64,000 nt of DNA from Cellulomonas fimi (GTDB lineage: Bacteria; Actinomycetota; Actinomycetes; Actinomycetales; Cellulomonadaceae): positions 35,774 through 99,773 of the forward strand of contig NZ_JAPESW010000012.1 in the NCBI RefSeq assembly GCF_028527925.1. Reading direction: 5' to 3'. Shown piece after piece: positions 28,046 through 36,529 of the stretch. The number at the start of each line of letters is the position of its first letter. The stretch's first letter is position 1. The translations under genes were made by a program, and so were the position numbers. The notes beneath the pieces are model-generated. The model saw only the letters and a list, made by a program, of their open reading frames with translations. It made no database searches and was not told the origin of the DNA.

Positions 28046-28723
28046 GTGCACGAGACGACCGTGACCGTCGAGGGACGGTTCGACCACCACCACCCGGCCG
28101 AGCGCGGGACCGTCGTGCTGACGGTCGGCTTCGAGGGCCCCGACCGCGAGCGCGTCGTCGAGCGGACCCTGCGGGAGCACGGGCGGCTCGCGGACGAGGC
28201 GAAGCGGCTCGCCGACCCGGCCGCGCCCGCGCCCGCCGTCACGTGGTGGTCCTCCGACCGCATCCGGGTGTGGTCCGACCGGCCGTGGAACAAGGACGGC
28301 AAGCAGCTGCCCCTCGTGCACCACGCGGCCGTCCGGCTCGACGTGAAGTTCCGCGACCTCGCGGGCCTGGCCGCGTGGGTCGAGGACATCGCCGCCCGCG
28401 ACGGCGTCACAGTGAGCGGCGTCGAGTGGGCGCTCACCGAGGTCACGAAGACCCGGCTCACCGCCGACGCGCGCACCCGTGCCGTCCAGGACGCCGTCGC
28501 GACCGCCACGACCTACGCGCAGGCCCTCGGGCTGTCGGCCGTCCGCCCGCTCGCCGTCGCCGACCCCGGCATGCTGGGCGACCAGTCCCGCCCGACGAGC
28601 GACCCGGGCGTGGCGCAGATGTCGCGCGCGGCCGCGGCGGCCGGGCCGGCGGGCGGGCTCGACCTCAAGCCGGAGGACATCACCGTCGCCGCACGCGTCC
28701 ACGCCCGCTTCGCCGCCTCCTGA
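28046..28723 (+). CDS. SIMPL (DUF541) domain protein
   Basis: A 225-residue protein of the SIMPL/DUF541 family. The family's repeating features are visible as an N-terminal TVTVEGRFDHHHPAERGTVVLTV strand pattern, a central SVxWxLT-type segment (VSGVEWALTEVTKTRL), the helix ARTRAVQDAVATATTYAQALGL, and a C-terminal LDLKPEDITVAARVHARF strand. Most relatives are exported; this one has no signal peptide, so it appears to be cytosolic. Function is unknown. The GTG is 7 nt downstream of TACGCT. Confidence 0.87.
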   Translation: MHETTVTVEGRFDHHHPAERGTVVLTVGFEGPDRERVVERTLREHGRLADEAKRLADPAAPAPAVTWWSSDRIRVWSDRPWNKDGKQLPLVHHAAVRLDVKFRDLAGLAAWVEDIAARDGVTVSGVEWALTEVTKTRLTADARTRAVQDAVATATTYAQALGLSAVRPLAVADPGMLGDQSRPTSDPGVAQMSRAAAAAGPAGGLDLKPEDITVAARVHARFAAS

Positions 28724-28745
28724 CCCCGAGCCATCGGCGAAGCGC

Positions 28746-28997
28746 GTGATCTTCTGGGGGCATCTGGAGGGTGTCGAGCGCGACGCGGCGCGCTACCGGT
28801 ACACCGAGGAGCGCGAGGACGGTGCACCCGATCCGGACGCTGGGATCCTCGTCGTGCCGACCGACGACTGGACGGCGTGTCGGGTCGAGGGGCGGGACGA
28901 CATGCCGACCGGCGCGGTGCGGGTGGCCCGCAAGGTCGCGCGGGAACGTGCCGAGACGGGGGAGTGGCCCGCCCGGGCGGCGTGGTTCTCCTGCTGA
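28746..28997 (+). CDS. small hypothetical protein
   Basis: An 83-residue acidic/aromatic protein (IFWGHLEGVERDAARYRYTEER at its start). It is GC-biased at third positions like a real gene, though slightly less so than its neighbours. It starts at a GTG 22 bp behind the SIMPL stop and has no clear Shine-Dalgarno sequence, so it may be translated by coupling. It has one Trp-rich segment (PTDDWTACRVEG) and ends in WFSC. No family is recognised. It is followed by the convergent aminotransferase gene 34 bp later. Confidence 0.5.
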   Translation: MIFWGHLEGVERDAARYRYTEEREDGAPDPDAGILVVPTDDWTACRVEGRDDMPTGAVRVARKVARERAETGEWPARAAWFSC

Positions 28998-29031
28998 CGG
29001 GTTCGGCGCCGCCGGCGCACGACCCGGCCCG

Positions 29032-30258
29032 TCACTGGCGGTAGGACGCGAGGAAGTTGCCGATGCGCTCGACGGCCTCCGCCAGGACGCGCGCCTCGGG
29101 CAGCGTGACGACGCGCAGGTGGTCGGGCGTGGGCCAGTTGAAGCCCGTGCCCTGCACCAGCAGGATGTGCTCGCTCACCAGCAGGTCGAGCACGAGGCGC
29201 GCGTCGTCGTGGATCTCGTGCACCTCGGGGTCGAGGCGCGGGAACAGGTAGAGCGCGCCGTCGGGCCGCACGCACGTGACGCCGGGGATCGACGTGAGGC
29301 CGCGCCACGCGACCTCGCGCTGCTCGTGCAGCCGCCCGCCGGGCGCGATGAGCCCTTCGATGGACTGGACGCCGCCGAGCGCGGCCTGCACGGCGTGCTG
29401 CGCGGGCACGTTGGGGCACAGCCGCGTCGACGCGAGCAGCTCGATGCCCTCGAGGAACCCGGCGGCGTGCTCGCGCGGGCCCGTCACGACGAGCCAGCCC
29501 GAGCGGTAGCCGGCGACGCGGTACGTCTTCGACAGCCCGTTGAACGTCAGCGTGAGCAGGTCGGGTGCGACGGTCGCCATGGGCGTGTGCACCGCGCCGT
29601 CGAAGAGGATGCGGTCGTAGATCTCGTCGGCCAGCACGAGCAGCGAGTGGCGTCGGGCGATGTCGGCGATGGCCGTCAGCGTCTCGCGCGAGTACACGGC
29701 ACCCGTCGGGTTGTTCGGGTTGATGACGACGATCGCCTTGGTGCGCGGCCCGATGAGCGACTCCAGGTGGTCGAGGTCCGGCTGCCAGCCGTTCGACTCG
29801 TCGCACCGGTAGTGCACGGGCACGCCGTCCGACAGCGACGTCATCGCGGTCCACAGCGGGTAGTCGGGCGACGGGATGAGCACCTCGTCGCCCTCGTCGA
29901 GCAGCGCCTGCATGACCATCGTGATGAGCTCGGACACGCCGTTGCCGAGGAACACGTCGTCGACGTCGATCTGCGGGAAGCCGGGCTCGGTCTCGTAGCG
30001 CGTGACGATCGCCCGGCGCGCCGACAGGATGCCGCGCGAGTCGGTGTAGCCGTGCGCGCTCGGGATGGACGCGATGACGTCGCGGACGATCTGGTGCGGC
30101 GCCTCGAACCCGAACGCCGCCGGGTTGCCGGTGTTGAGCCGCAGGATCGTGTGCCCCTCGGCCTCCAGCCGCGCGACCTCGTCGAGCGCCGCGCCGCGGA
30201 TCTCGTAGAGGACGTCCTTCAGCTTGGAGGACTGGTCGAGCGGACGCAGGTGCGGCAT
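29032..30258 (-). CDS. alaT: alanine-type aminotransferase (class I/II, AlaT-like)
   Basis: A 408-residue PLP aminotransferase of fold type I. The N-terminal LNTGNPAAFGFEAP and GYTDSRGILSARRAIV, cofactor-binding PDYPLWTAM, VVINPNNPTGAVYS and ADEIYDRILFDG are as in the AlaT group. The PLP-lysine motif is FNGLSKTYRVAGYRSGWLV, and the C-terminal substrate Arg lies in DHLRVVTLPE. It should convert alanine and 2-oxoglutarate to pyruvate and glutamate; substrate by homology only. ATG 30258 lies 6 nt after TACGCT (30265-30270), suggesting a leaderless transcript. It diverges from the urea transporter operon, sharing a 239-bp intergenic region. Confidence 0.92.
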   Translation of the reverse strand: MPHLRPLDQSSKLKDVLYEIRGAALDEVARLEAEGHTILRLNTGNPAAFGFEAPHQIVRDVIASIPSAHGYTDSRGILSARRAIVTRYETEPGFPQIDVDDVFLGNGVSELITMVMQALLDEGDEVLIPSPDYPLWTAMTSLSDGVPVHYRCDESNGWQPDLDHLESLIGPRTKAIVVINPNNPTGAVYSRETLTAIADIARRHSLLVLADEIYDRILFDGAVHTPMATVAPDLLTLTFNGLSKTYRVAGYRSGWLVVTGPREHAAGFLEGIELLASTRLCPNVPAQHAVQAALGGVQSIEGLIAPGGRLHEQREVAWRGLTSIPGVTCVRPDGALYLFPRLDPEVHEIHDDARLVLDLLVSEHILLVQGTGFNWPTPDHLRVVTLPEARVLAEAVERIGNFLASYRQ

Positions 30259-30316
30259 GTCGGGAGCGTACGCCGGACGCGACCACCGTCGACGGACGGC
30301 CCGTCGTGGCCGAACC

Positions 30317-30343
30317 GGGACCTGGGCGAAACAGATCGTTCAC
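30317..30343 (+). promoter_or_regulatory. GlnR-like boxes upstream of the urea transporter
   Basis: GGGAC (30317), GAAAC (30328) and TTCAC (30339) follow each other at exactly 11 bp, compared with the actinobacterial GlnR pattern GTNAC-N6-GAAAC. They end 33 nt before the -10, an activator position. A further GAAAC is at 30362. Confidence 0.5.
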
Positions 30344-30360
30344 GCGACCGGAGGGCTGGC

Positions 30361-30382
30361 GGAAACATCCCGTCCCTAGCGT
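30361..30382 (+). promoter_or_regulatory. urtA promoter core with TAGCGT -10
   Basis: A 22-bp core beginning GGAAACA and ending TAGCGT (-10 at 30377-30382) matches the urea carboxylase promoter core at 36524-36545 at 18 of 22 positions. No good -35 hexamer is present, which fits activator dependence. Confidence 0.65.
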
Positions 30383-30403
30383 CTCCGGGCATGGGCACAG
30401 GGA

Positions 30404-30411
30404 TGTATACA
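30404..30411 (+). promoter_or_regulatory. TGTATACA operator at the urtA promoter
   Basis: A perfect 8-bp palindrome just downstream of the expected transcription start, duplicated before the urea carboxylase gene. It is probably a site for the GntR/FCD regulator encoded in the same island. Confidence 0.65.
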
Positions 30412-30497
30412 CCTCGGGACACAGCGCGGTGCCTGCGGCTGTCCTCGTGCCTCGTCCGGTTCGTCCGTGAGCTCGTCCCCAGCGAAAGGCACGTCCG

Positions 30498-31760
30498 TTG
30501 ACCAGACTCCTCACCACCCGCGCGCTCGCCGCTCCGGCCGCCGTCGCGCTCGTCCTGGCCCTCGGGGCCTGCGGCTCCCGGACCGACGCCGGGGCGTCCG
30601 GCGACTCCAGCGCGTCGGGCTCGACGTCCTGCGTCGACACCTCCGGCGACTCGATCAAGATCGGCTTCCTCAACTCGCTGTCGGGCACGATGGCGATCTC
30701 CGAGCAGACCGTGCGTGACGCGCTCGACCTGGCGGCGGAGGAGATCAACGCCGGCGGCGGCGTGCTCGGCAAGCAGCTCGAGATCGTCGGCGAGGACGGC
30801 GCCTCGGAGCCCACGGTGTTCGCCGAGAAGGCCGAGAAGCTCATCAAGTCCGACTGCGTCGCGGCGGTGTTCGGCGGGTGGACCTCGTCGTCCCGCAAGG
30901 CGATGCTCCCGGTGTTCGAGAGCAACGACGCGCTGCTGTTCTACCCCGTCCAGTACGAGGGTCTGGAGGCGTCGCCGAACATCTTCTACACGGGCGCGAC
31001 GACGAACCAGCAGATCCTGCCGGGTGTCGAGTACCTCAAGGAGCAGGGCAAGACGAAGCTGTTCCTCGTCGGGTCGGACTACGTCTTCCCGCGCACGGCC
31101 AACAAGGAGATCGTCGCCTGGGCCGAGGCGAACGGTGTCGAGATCGTCGGTGAGGAGTACGCGCCGCTCGGTCACACCGACTTCGCGACGATCGTCACCA
31201 AGCTCAAGGGCTCGGGCGCCGACGCGGTGTTCAACACCCTCAACGGCGACTCGAACGTCGCGTTCTTCAAGGAGTACAAGAACGTCGGCCTGACCGCCGA
31301 CACGCTGCCCGTCGTCTCCGTGTCGATCGCGGAGGAGGAGGTCGGCGGTATCGGCATCGAGAACATCGAGGGCCAGCTCACCGCGTGGAACTACTACCAG
31401 ACGGTCGAGAGCCCGGAGAACGAGAAGTTCGTCGCGGCGTTCAAGGCGAAGTACGGCGACGACCGCGTGACGAGCGACCCGATGGAGGCCGCGTACACGT
31501 CGCTCTACCTGTGGAAGGGCATGGTCGAGAAGGCCGAGTCCTTCGACGTCGCGGACATCCAGGAGGCCGCCGACGGCGTCTCGTTCGACGCCCCCGAGGG
31601 CACCGTCACGGTGAACGGCGACAACCACCACATCGCCAAGACCGCGCTCATCGGCAAGATCGGCCCCGACGGCCTCATCTACACCGAGTGGTCGTCCGAC
31701 GGCCCGATCGAGCCGGACCCGTTCCTCGAGGGCTACGACTGGGCCGAGGGCCTGTCCTGA
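30498..31760 (+). CDS. urtA: urea ABC transporter substrate-binding lipoprotein
   Basis: A 420-residue branched-chain-amino-acid-type binding protein of the UrtA/FmdD group. It is a lipoprotein: hydrophobic signal, then lipobox LALGACGS with Cys near residue 22. The mature region has [50 protein letters not shown] and [12 protein letters not shown], which are landmarks of urea-binding UrtA proteins rather than LivJ. TTG is the start, with GAAAGG 9 nt before it. It captures urea outside the membrane and delivers it to UrtBC. The carboxylase and allophanate hydrolase downstream confirm a urea role. It is first in an operon, and a stable hairpin follows it. Confidence 0.94.
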   Translation: MTRLLTTRALAAPAAVALVLALGACGSRTDAGASGDSSASGSTSCVDTSGDSIKIGFLNSLSGTMAISEQTVRDALDLAAEEINAGGGVLGKQLEIVGEDGASEPTVFAEKAEKLIKSDCVAAVFGGWTSSSRKAMLPVFESNDALLFYPVQYEGLEASPNIFYTGATTNQQILPGVEYLKEQGKTKLFLVGSDYVFPRTANKEIVAWAEANGVEIVGEEYAPLGHTDFATIVTKLKGSGADAVFNTLNGDSNVAFFKEYKNVGLTADTLPVVSVSIAEEEVGGIGIENIEGQLTAWNYYQTVESPENEKFVAAFKAKYGDDRVTSDPMEAAYTSLYLWKGMVEKAESFDVADIQEAADGVSFDAPEGTVTVNGDNHHIAKTALIGKIGPDGLIYTEWSSDGPIEPDPFLEGYDWAEGLS

Positions 31761-31768
31761 CCCGCTGA

Positions 31769-31816
31769 GGTGGTGCCCCGGCGGCGGCCGCGACGGCCCG
31801 CCGCCGGGGCGCCACC
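31769..31816 (+). promoter_or_regulatory. intercistronic hairpin between urtA and urtB
   Basis: A 19-bp stem (31769-31787 with 31798-31816, one T-G wobble) with a 10-nt loop. It could protect the urtA message or terminate part of the transcripts, so that the binding protein is made in excess over the permeases. Confidence 0.65.
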
Positions 31817-31855
31817 CCTCCTCGTCCCCGGACCACAGGAAAGGACGGGCCGCGC

Positions 31856-32740
31856 ATGGACGCCCTCGTCTCCCAGCTCTTCGCCGGGCTCAGCCTCGGG
31901 TCGGTGCTGCTGCTCGCGGCGCTCGGCCTCGCGCTGACGTTCGGTCAGATGGGCGTCATCAACATGGCGCACGGCGAGTTCATGATGGCGGGCGCGTACA
32001 CCGCGTTCGTCGTGCAGGGCGTGATCGCCGACGCGGGCGTCTCGCTGCTCGTGTCCCTCGTGATCGGGTTCCTCGTCGGCGGGCTGCTGGGCCTGCTGCT
32101 CGAGGTCGCGCTCATCTCGCGGATGTACAAGCGGCCGCTCGACACGCTGCTCGTGACGTTCGGCGTCGCGCTCGTGCTCCAGCAGGCCGCGCGCGACGTG
32201 TTCGGGGCGCCGAACGTCGACGTGCGGGCGCCGTCCTGGCTGTCCGGCGCGGTCGAGATCCTCGGCGTCGGCATCCCGAAGACGCGCCTGTTCATCCTCG
32301 CGCTCGCGGTGCTCGCCGTCGTCGCGCTGTCCCTCGCGCTGCGGTACACGCCGCTCGGCCGACGCATCCGCGCGACGGTCCAGAACCGGGACCTCGCGGA
32401 GACGTCGGGCATCTCGACGCGCGCCACGGACCGGCTCACGTTCTTCCTCGGGTCCGGCGTCGCGGGGGTCGCGGGCGTCGCGCTGACGCTGCTCGGGTCG
32501 ATCGGCCCGACGCTCGGCACCAACTACATCGTCGACGCGTTCCTGGTCGTGGTCGTCGGCGGCATCGGCCAGCTCAAGGGCGCGGTCATCGCGGCCATCG
32601 GGCTGGGGCTGCTGCAGGCCGGCATCGAGTACTCGACGACCGCCTCGATCGCCAAGGTGCTCGTGTTCGTCATCATCGTCGCGTTCCTGCAGGTCAGGCC
32701 GCAGGGCCTGGTGTCGGTGCGGACCCGGAGCCTCGCATGA
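31856..32740 (+). CDS. urtB: urea ABC transporter permease UrtB
   Basis: A 294-residue permease of the LivH family with about eight hydrophobic helices (for example GSVLLLAALGLALTFG and SLVIGFLVGGLLGLLLEV). The family motif FGQMGVINMAHGEFMMAGAY follows the second helix, and NYIVDAFLVVVVGGIGQLKGA near the C-terminus is the ATPase-contact (EAA-like) region. It lacks the large N-terminal extension of some UrtB proteins. AGGAAAGGA precedes the ATG. The stop overlaps the urtC start as ATGA. Confidence 0.93.
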   Translation: MDALVSQLFAGLSLGSVLLLAALGLALTFGQMGVINMAHGEFMMAGAYTAFVVQGVIADAGVSLLVSLVIGFLVGGLLGLLLEVALISRMYKRPLDTLLVTFGVALVLQQAARDVFGAPNVDVRAPSWLSGAVEILGVGIPKTRLFILALAVLAVVALSLALRYTPLGRRIRATVQNRDLAETSGISTRATDRLTFFLGSGVAGVAGVALTLLGSIGPTLGTNYIVDAFLVVVVGGIGQLKGAVIAAIGLGLLQAGIEYSTTASIAKVLVFVIIVAFLQVRPQGLVSVRTRSLA

Positions 32741-33885
32741 GCGCCCGGCTCGGCCCCCGCGCCCGCGTCTGGGGCGGCTTCCTGCTCGCCGCCGCGCTGC
32801 TCCTCGGCGTCGCACCCGCCGTCCTGTCGGACTTCCGGCTCAACCTGCTCGGCAAGTTCCTCTGCCTCGCGATGGTCGCGGTCGGCATCGGGCTCGCGTG
32901 GGGTCGCGGCGGGATGCTCACGCTCGGGCAGGGCGTCTTCTTCGGGCTCGGCGGCTACCTCATGGCGATGCACCTCAAGCTCGCCGACGCCGGTCCGGGC
33001 GGCGTGCCCGACTTCATGCTGCTGTACGGCGACGGGACCGTGCCGGGCTGGTGGGAGCCGTTCCGGTCGCCCGTCGTCACGATCCTGGCGATCCTCCTGC
33101 TGCCGGCGGGTCTCGCGGCGCTCCTCGGGCTCGCGGTGTTCAAGCGGCGGGTCCGCGGCGCCTACTTCGCGATCCTGTCCCAGGCGCTCGCCGCGGCCTT
33201 CGCGATCCTGCTGATCGGGCAGCAGAAGGTCACCGGCGGCACCAACGGCCTCAACGGGTTCCGCGGCTTCTTCGGCTACGACCTGTCCGACCCCGTCAAC
33301 AAGCGGATGCTCTACTACATCGCCGCCGTCGTGCTCCTGCTCATGGTCGCCGCGGTCCGGCTGCTCATGCGGTCCCGCTACGGCGAGCTGCTCGTCGCCG
33401 TCCGCGACCAGGAGAACCGCGTCCGGTTCCTCGGCTACGACCCCGCGCTCGTCAAGGTCGTCGCCTACACCGTCGCCGCCGCGTTCGCCGCGATCGGCGG
33501 GGCGCTGTTCACGCCCATCGTCGGGATCATCTCGCCCGCCGACGTCGGCGTCGTGCCGTCCATCGCGTTCCTCGTCGGCGTCGCCATCGGCGGCCGGGCC
33601 ACCCTGCTCGGCCCCGTCCTGGGCGCGATCGGCGTCTCGTGGGCCGAGACCAGCCTGTCCGAGTCGTTCCCGTCGTTCTGGACCTACTTCCAGGGGGCGC
33701 TGTTCATCGTCGTCGTCGCGTTCCTGCCGAACGGCCTGGCCACGCTGGGTCAGGTCTGGCGGCGACGGCGCGGCGGGTCCGGGGCCGGGATCGCTGCCGA
33801 CGACGCGGTGCGGCCCGACGCGCGGCGCAGCGACGACCAGGAGTCCGGGGTCCACGACCCCGCCGTCAGCGGGAGGACCGCATGA
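32737..33885 (+). CDS. urtC: urea ABC transporter permease UrtC
   Basis: A 382-residue permease of the LivM family. Hydrophobic segments alternate through the chain (FLLAAALLLGVAPAVL, FLCLAMVAVGIGLAWG, VTILAILLLPAGLAALLGLAV and others). UrtC landmarks are GRGGMLTLGQGVFFGLGGYLMAMHL, RVRGAYFAILSQALAAAF, TGGTNGLNGF and LLVAVRDQENRVRFLGYDP. The last 40 residues are a charged cytosolic tail. It forms the membrane channel with UrtB. Start and stop each overlap the neighbouring genes by 4 bp (ATGA). Confidence 0.94.
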   Translation: MSARLGPRARVWGGFLLAAALLLGVAPAVLSDFRLNLLGKFLCLAMVAVGIGLAWGRGGMLTLGQGVFFGLGGYLMAMHLKLADAGPGGVPDFMLLYGDGTVPGWWEPFRSPVVTILAILLLPAGLAALLGLAVFKRRVRGAYFAILSQALAAAFAILLIGQQKVTGGTNGLNGFRGFFGYDLSDPVNKRMLYYIAAVVLLLMVAAVRLLMRSRYGELLVAVRDQENRVRFLGYDPALVKVVAYTVAAAFAAIGGALFTPIVGIISPADVGVVPSIAFLVGVAIGGRATLLGPVLGAIGVSWAETSLSESFPSFWTYFQGALFIVVVAFLPNGLATLGQVWRRRRGGSGAGIAADDAVRPDARRSDDQESGVHDPAVSGRTA

Positions 33886-34829
33886 GCACCGAGCAGCACG
33901 ACACCCCGTCGGTGGACGCGGTCCCGGTCGACGGCACGACCGGCCTCGACACCGAGGCGCTCGAAGCCGTCATCGCGGCTCCCGGCGAGCGCTTCCGGCA
34001 CGACTACCTCGAGATGCGCGACCTGCGGGTCGTGTTCGACGGGTTCGTCGCCGTCGACGGCATCGACCTCACCGTCACGCAGGGCGACCTGCGGTTCCTC
34101 ATCGGCCCCAACGGTGCGGGGAAGACGACCGTCGTCGACGCCATCACCGGCCTCGCGCCCGCGACCGGGTCGGCGCGGTTCGGCGGGGTCGAGCTCGTCG
34201 GCCGCCCGTCCCACCGGACCGCGCGTGCGGGTGTCGGCCGCACCTTTCAGACGGCGTCCGTGTTCGACGAGCTCACGGTCCTGCAGAACCTCGACATCGC
34301 CGCCGGAGCGGGGCGTCGGCCGTGGACGATGCTGCGGCGGCGGTCCGTCGTCCCCGAGCACGTCGAGCAGGCGCTCGACACCGTCGGGCTCGGCCACGTG
34401 CGGGACCTGCCCGCCGGGGTGCTCGCGCACGGGCAGAAGCAGTGGCTCGAGATCGGCATGCTGCTCGTCCAGGACGCGCGCCTCCTGCTGCTCGACGAGC
34501 CCGTCGCCGGCATGTCGCAGTCCGAGCGCGAGCAGACCGGGCGACTGCTCCAGCGCATCGGCGAGCAGCGGACGGTGATCGTCGTCGAGCACGACATGGA
34601 GTTCCTGAGGGCGTTCGCGTCGTCCGTGACCGTCCTGCACCAGGGGTCGGTGCTGTCCGAGGGGTCCGTCGCACAGGTGCAGGCCGACCCGAAGGTCGTC
34701 GAGGTGTACCTCGGCCGCGACGCGGGTGCGCGCGCGTCCGCGTCGGCCGCCACGGGCGGGGCACCGCCTTCGCCGGGCTCGTCGTCCACGCCGTCGTCCC
34801 CGTCCCCGTCGTCCGCGGAGGTGTCGTGA
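33882..34829 (+). CDS. urtD: urea ABC transporter ATPase UrtD
   Basis: A 315-residue ABC ATPase of the LivG type. Walker A is GPNGAGKTT, the Q-loop region is VGRTFQTASVFDELTV, and the signature region is LAHGQKQWLEIGML (degenerate LSHGQ, normal for UrtD). Walker B ends LLLLDEPVAGMS, and the switch His is in VIVVEHDMEFL. About 40 extra residues precede the ATPase core, and a Ser/Pro/Ala-rich tail of about 40 residues follows. It powers urea import with UrtE. Translationally coupled on both sides (ATGA, TGATG). Confidence 0.94.
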   Translation: MSTEQHDTPSVDAVPVDGTTGLDTEALEAVIAAPGERFRHDYLEMRDLRVVFDGFVAVDGIDLTVTQGDLRFLIGPNGAGKTTVVDAITGLAPATGSARFGGVELVGRPSHRTARAGVGRTFQTASVFDELTVLQNLDIAAGAGRRPWTMLRRRSVVPEHVEQALDTVGLGHVRDLPAGVLAHGQKQWLEIGMLLVQDARLLLLDEPVAGMSQSEREQTGRLLQRIGEQRTVIVVEHDMEFLRAFASSVTVLHQGSVLSEGSVAQVQADPKVVEVYLGRDAGARASASAATGGAPPSPGSSSTPSSPSPSSAEVS

Positions 34830-35524
34830 TGCTGGAGCTGACCGGGGTGCACGTCGGGTACGGGCGTACGTCCGTCGTCCACGGCGTCGACGTGTCCGTC
34901 GCCGATGGGGGCGTGACCGCCGTGCTCGGCCACAACGGCGCGGGCAAGACGACGCTGCTCCGCGCCGCCGTCGGCCTGCTGCCCGTGCGGTCGGGCCGTG
35001 TCACGCTCGACGGCGAGGACGTCACGCGCCTGCGTCCGCACCAGCGGGTCCGTCGTGGGCTCGCGTACGTGCCGCAGGGCCAGCAGTCGTTCGGGCAGCT
35101 CACCGCGCGCGAGAACCTGCAGCTCGTCGCCGACGGCGCCGGGTCCGCGGGCGCGTCGCGCGTCGACGACGCGCTCGACCTGTTCCCCGCGCTGCGCGGG
35201 CTGCTGTCGCGCCGGGCCGGCTTGCTGTCCGGCGGTCAGCGGCAGCAGCTCGCGATCGCGCGGGCGCTCGTCACCGGTCCGCGCGTCCTCGTCCTCGACG
35301 AGCCGACCGAGGGCATCCAGCCGTCCGTCGTGCAGGAGATCGAGGACGCCGTCGCGACGCTCACCGCGCAGCGCGGGCTCACCGTCCTGCTCGTCGAGCA
35401 GCACGTCGGGTTCGCCCTCGCCGCGTCGCAGCGGTACTACGTGCTGGAGTCCGGACGCGTCACCAGCACCGGTTCCGGCGGCGCCGAGCAGGAGGCCGAC
35501 GTGCGGGCGGCGATGGCCCTGTGA
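34829..35524 (+). CDS. urtE: urea ABC transporter ATPase UrtE
   Basis: A 231-residue ABC ATPase of the LivF type. Walker A is GHNGAGKTT, and the Q-loop is in LAYVPQGQQSFGQLTARENL, where GQ-QSFGQLT is characteristic of UrtE. The signature is LSGGQRQQLAIARAL, Walker B is RVLVLDEPTEGIQPSV, and the switch His is in VLLVEQHVGFAL. Its ATG overlaps the urtD TGA by one base. It ends the transporter part; the GntR gene follows after 109 bp with its own promoter. Confidence 0.95.
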   Translation: MLELTGVHVGYGRTSVVHGVDVSVADGGVTAVLGHNGAGKTTLLRAAVGLLPVRSGRVTLDGEDVTRLRPHQRVRRGLAYVPQGQQSFGQLTARENLQLVADGAGSAGASRVDDALDLFPALRGLLSRRAGLLSGGQRQQLAIARALVTGPRVLVLDEPTEGIQPSVVQEIEDAVATLTAQRGLTVLLVEQHVGFALAASQRYYVLESGRVTSTGSGGAEQEADVRAAMAL

Positions 35525-35619
35525 CCGTCGTCGCTGGCACGCCGGCCGCGACGCCGGGGGCGCCGCTCGCGGTGGCCGGCGCAGGAGCGTCGCGCCGCGG
35601 GCGCGTCGAGGGGGAGGAC

Positions 35620-35625
35620 TAGGCT
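35620..35625 (+). promoter_or_regulatory. -10 element of leaderless GntR-gene transcript
   Basis: TAGGCT lies 8 nt before the ATG at 35634. A GTG at 35628 is in frame but too close to the -10. Confidence 0.45.
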
Positions 35626-35633
35626 CCGTGAGC

Positions 35634-36404
35634 ATGAGCACCGGCCTGACCGGCCCGTCCGCGACGGCCGCCGACGCGGCCGTCGGTGCGGGCGCCGTCC
35701 CGCCCGCCGGGACCTCCGACGAGGCCGCCGCCGAGGCGCGGTCGCTGCGCGAGGTCGTCTACCACCGGCTGCGCGACGACATCCTCAACGGTCGCATCTC
35801 GCCGCGCGAGCGGCTCACGGAGCCCAAGCTCGGCAAGGCCTTCGAGGTGTCGCGGACGCCCGTCCGTGAGGCCCTGTCGAGGCTCCTGTCCGACGGGCTC
35901 GTCGAGCGCACCGACTTCGGGTACGCGGTCGTCGTCCCGAGCCTCGAGGACCTGCGCAACCTCTACGAGCTGCGCATCACGCTCGAGCTGCGCGGCATCG
36001 CGCGCGCCATCGAGAACCCCGAGGTCCGGCACGACGAGCGGATCCTGCGCGAGGAGCTCGACCGCTGGTACGTCCTGCGCGACGCCCCGCCCGAGCCGGA
36101 CCCGTCGTTCGTGCTGCTCGACGAGCGGTTCCACCAGGCGCTGTCGCGGTCGTCGGGCAACGCACAGCTCACCGACGCGCTCGTCACGGTGAACCAGAAG
36201 ATCCGGGCCGTCCGCATGCACGACTTCGTCGAGACCGGCCGCATCGCGCTGACGATCGACGAGCACATCGAGATCGTCGAGCTGGTCCTGGCGCGCCGCC
36301 TCCCCGAGGCCCTGACGGCCCTGCACAAGCACGTCGGCGAGTCGCTCGAGGTCGTCATGGAGCGCGCGACGAACGCGATGACCCGGATGGCCCTCGCCGG
36401 CTGA
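35634..36404 (+). CDS. GntR-family (FadR/FCD subfamily) transcriptional regulator
   Basis: A 256-residue regulator. The winged helix lies at about residues 35-100 (LREVVYHRLRDDILNGRISPRERL, LGKAFEVSRTPVREALSRLLSDGLVERTDFGYAVV). An all-helical FCD ligand domain follows, with metal-type ligands suggested by D-E-RFHQAL and EHIEIVELVLAR. It lies between the urea transporter and the urea carboxylase genes, and TGTATACA palindromes typical of GntR sites flank both promoters. It is therefore the likely repressor of the island, with urea, allophanate or a related compound as inducer (inference). About 30 flexible residues precede the HTH. Confidence 0.9.
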   Translation: MSTGLTGPSATAADAAVGAGAVPPAGTSDEAAAEARSLREVVYHRLRDDILNGRISPRERLTEPKLGKAFEVSRTPVREALSRLLSDGLVERTDFGYAVVVPSLEDLRNLYELRITLELRGIARAIENPEVRHDERILREELDRWYVLRDAPPEPDPSFVLLDERFHQALSRSSGNAQLTDALVTVNQKIRAVRMHDFVETGRIALTIDEHIEIVELVLARRLPEALTALHKHVGESLEVVMERATNAMTRMALAG

Positions 36405-36491
36405 CCGGCCGTCGCGCCGTCGACGTCGCCACGGCGACCGCGCACGCCAGGCTCAGGCCCGAGCCCGATCCGTCACGGCCGTGGGGCGGTC

Positions 36492-36529
36492 GTAACGCGA
36501 CGTTTACGCCGGGCGCCGGGGCGGGAAAC
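36492..36529 (+). promoter_or_regulatory. GlnR-like boxes upstream of urea carboxylase
   Basis: GTAAC (36492), TTTAC (36503), a degenerate CGCCG (36514) and GAAAC (36525) are spaced exactly 11 bp apart, the geometry of actinobacterial GlnR sites. The first and last boxes match the consensus fully. Confidence 0.5.
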
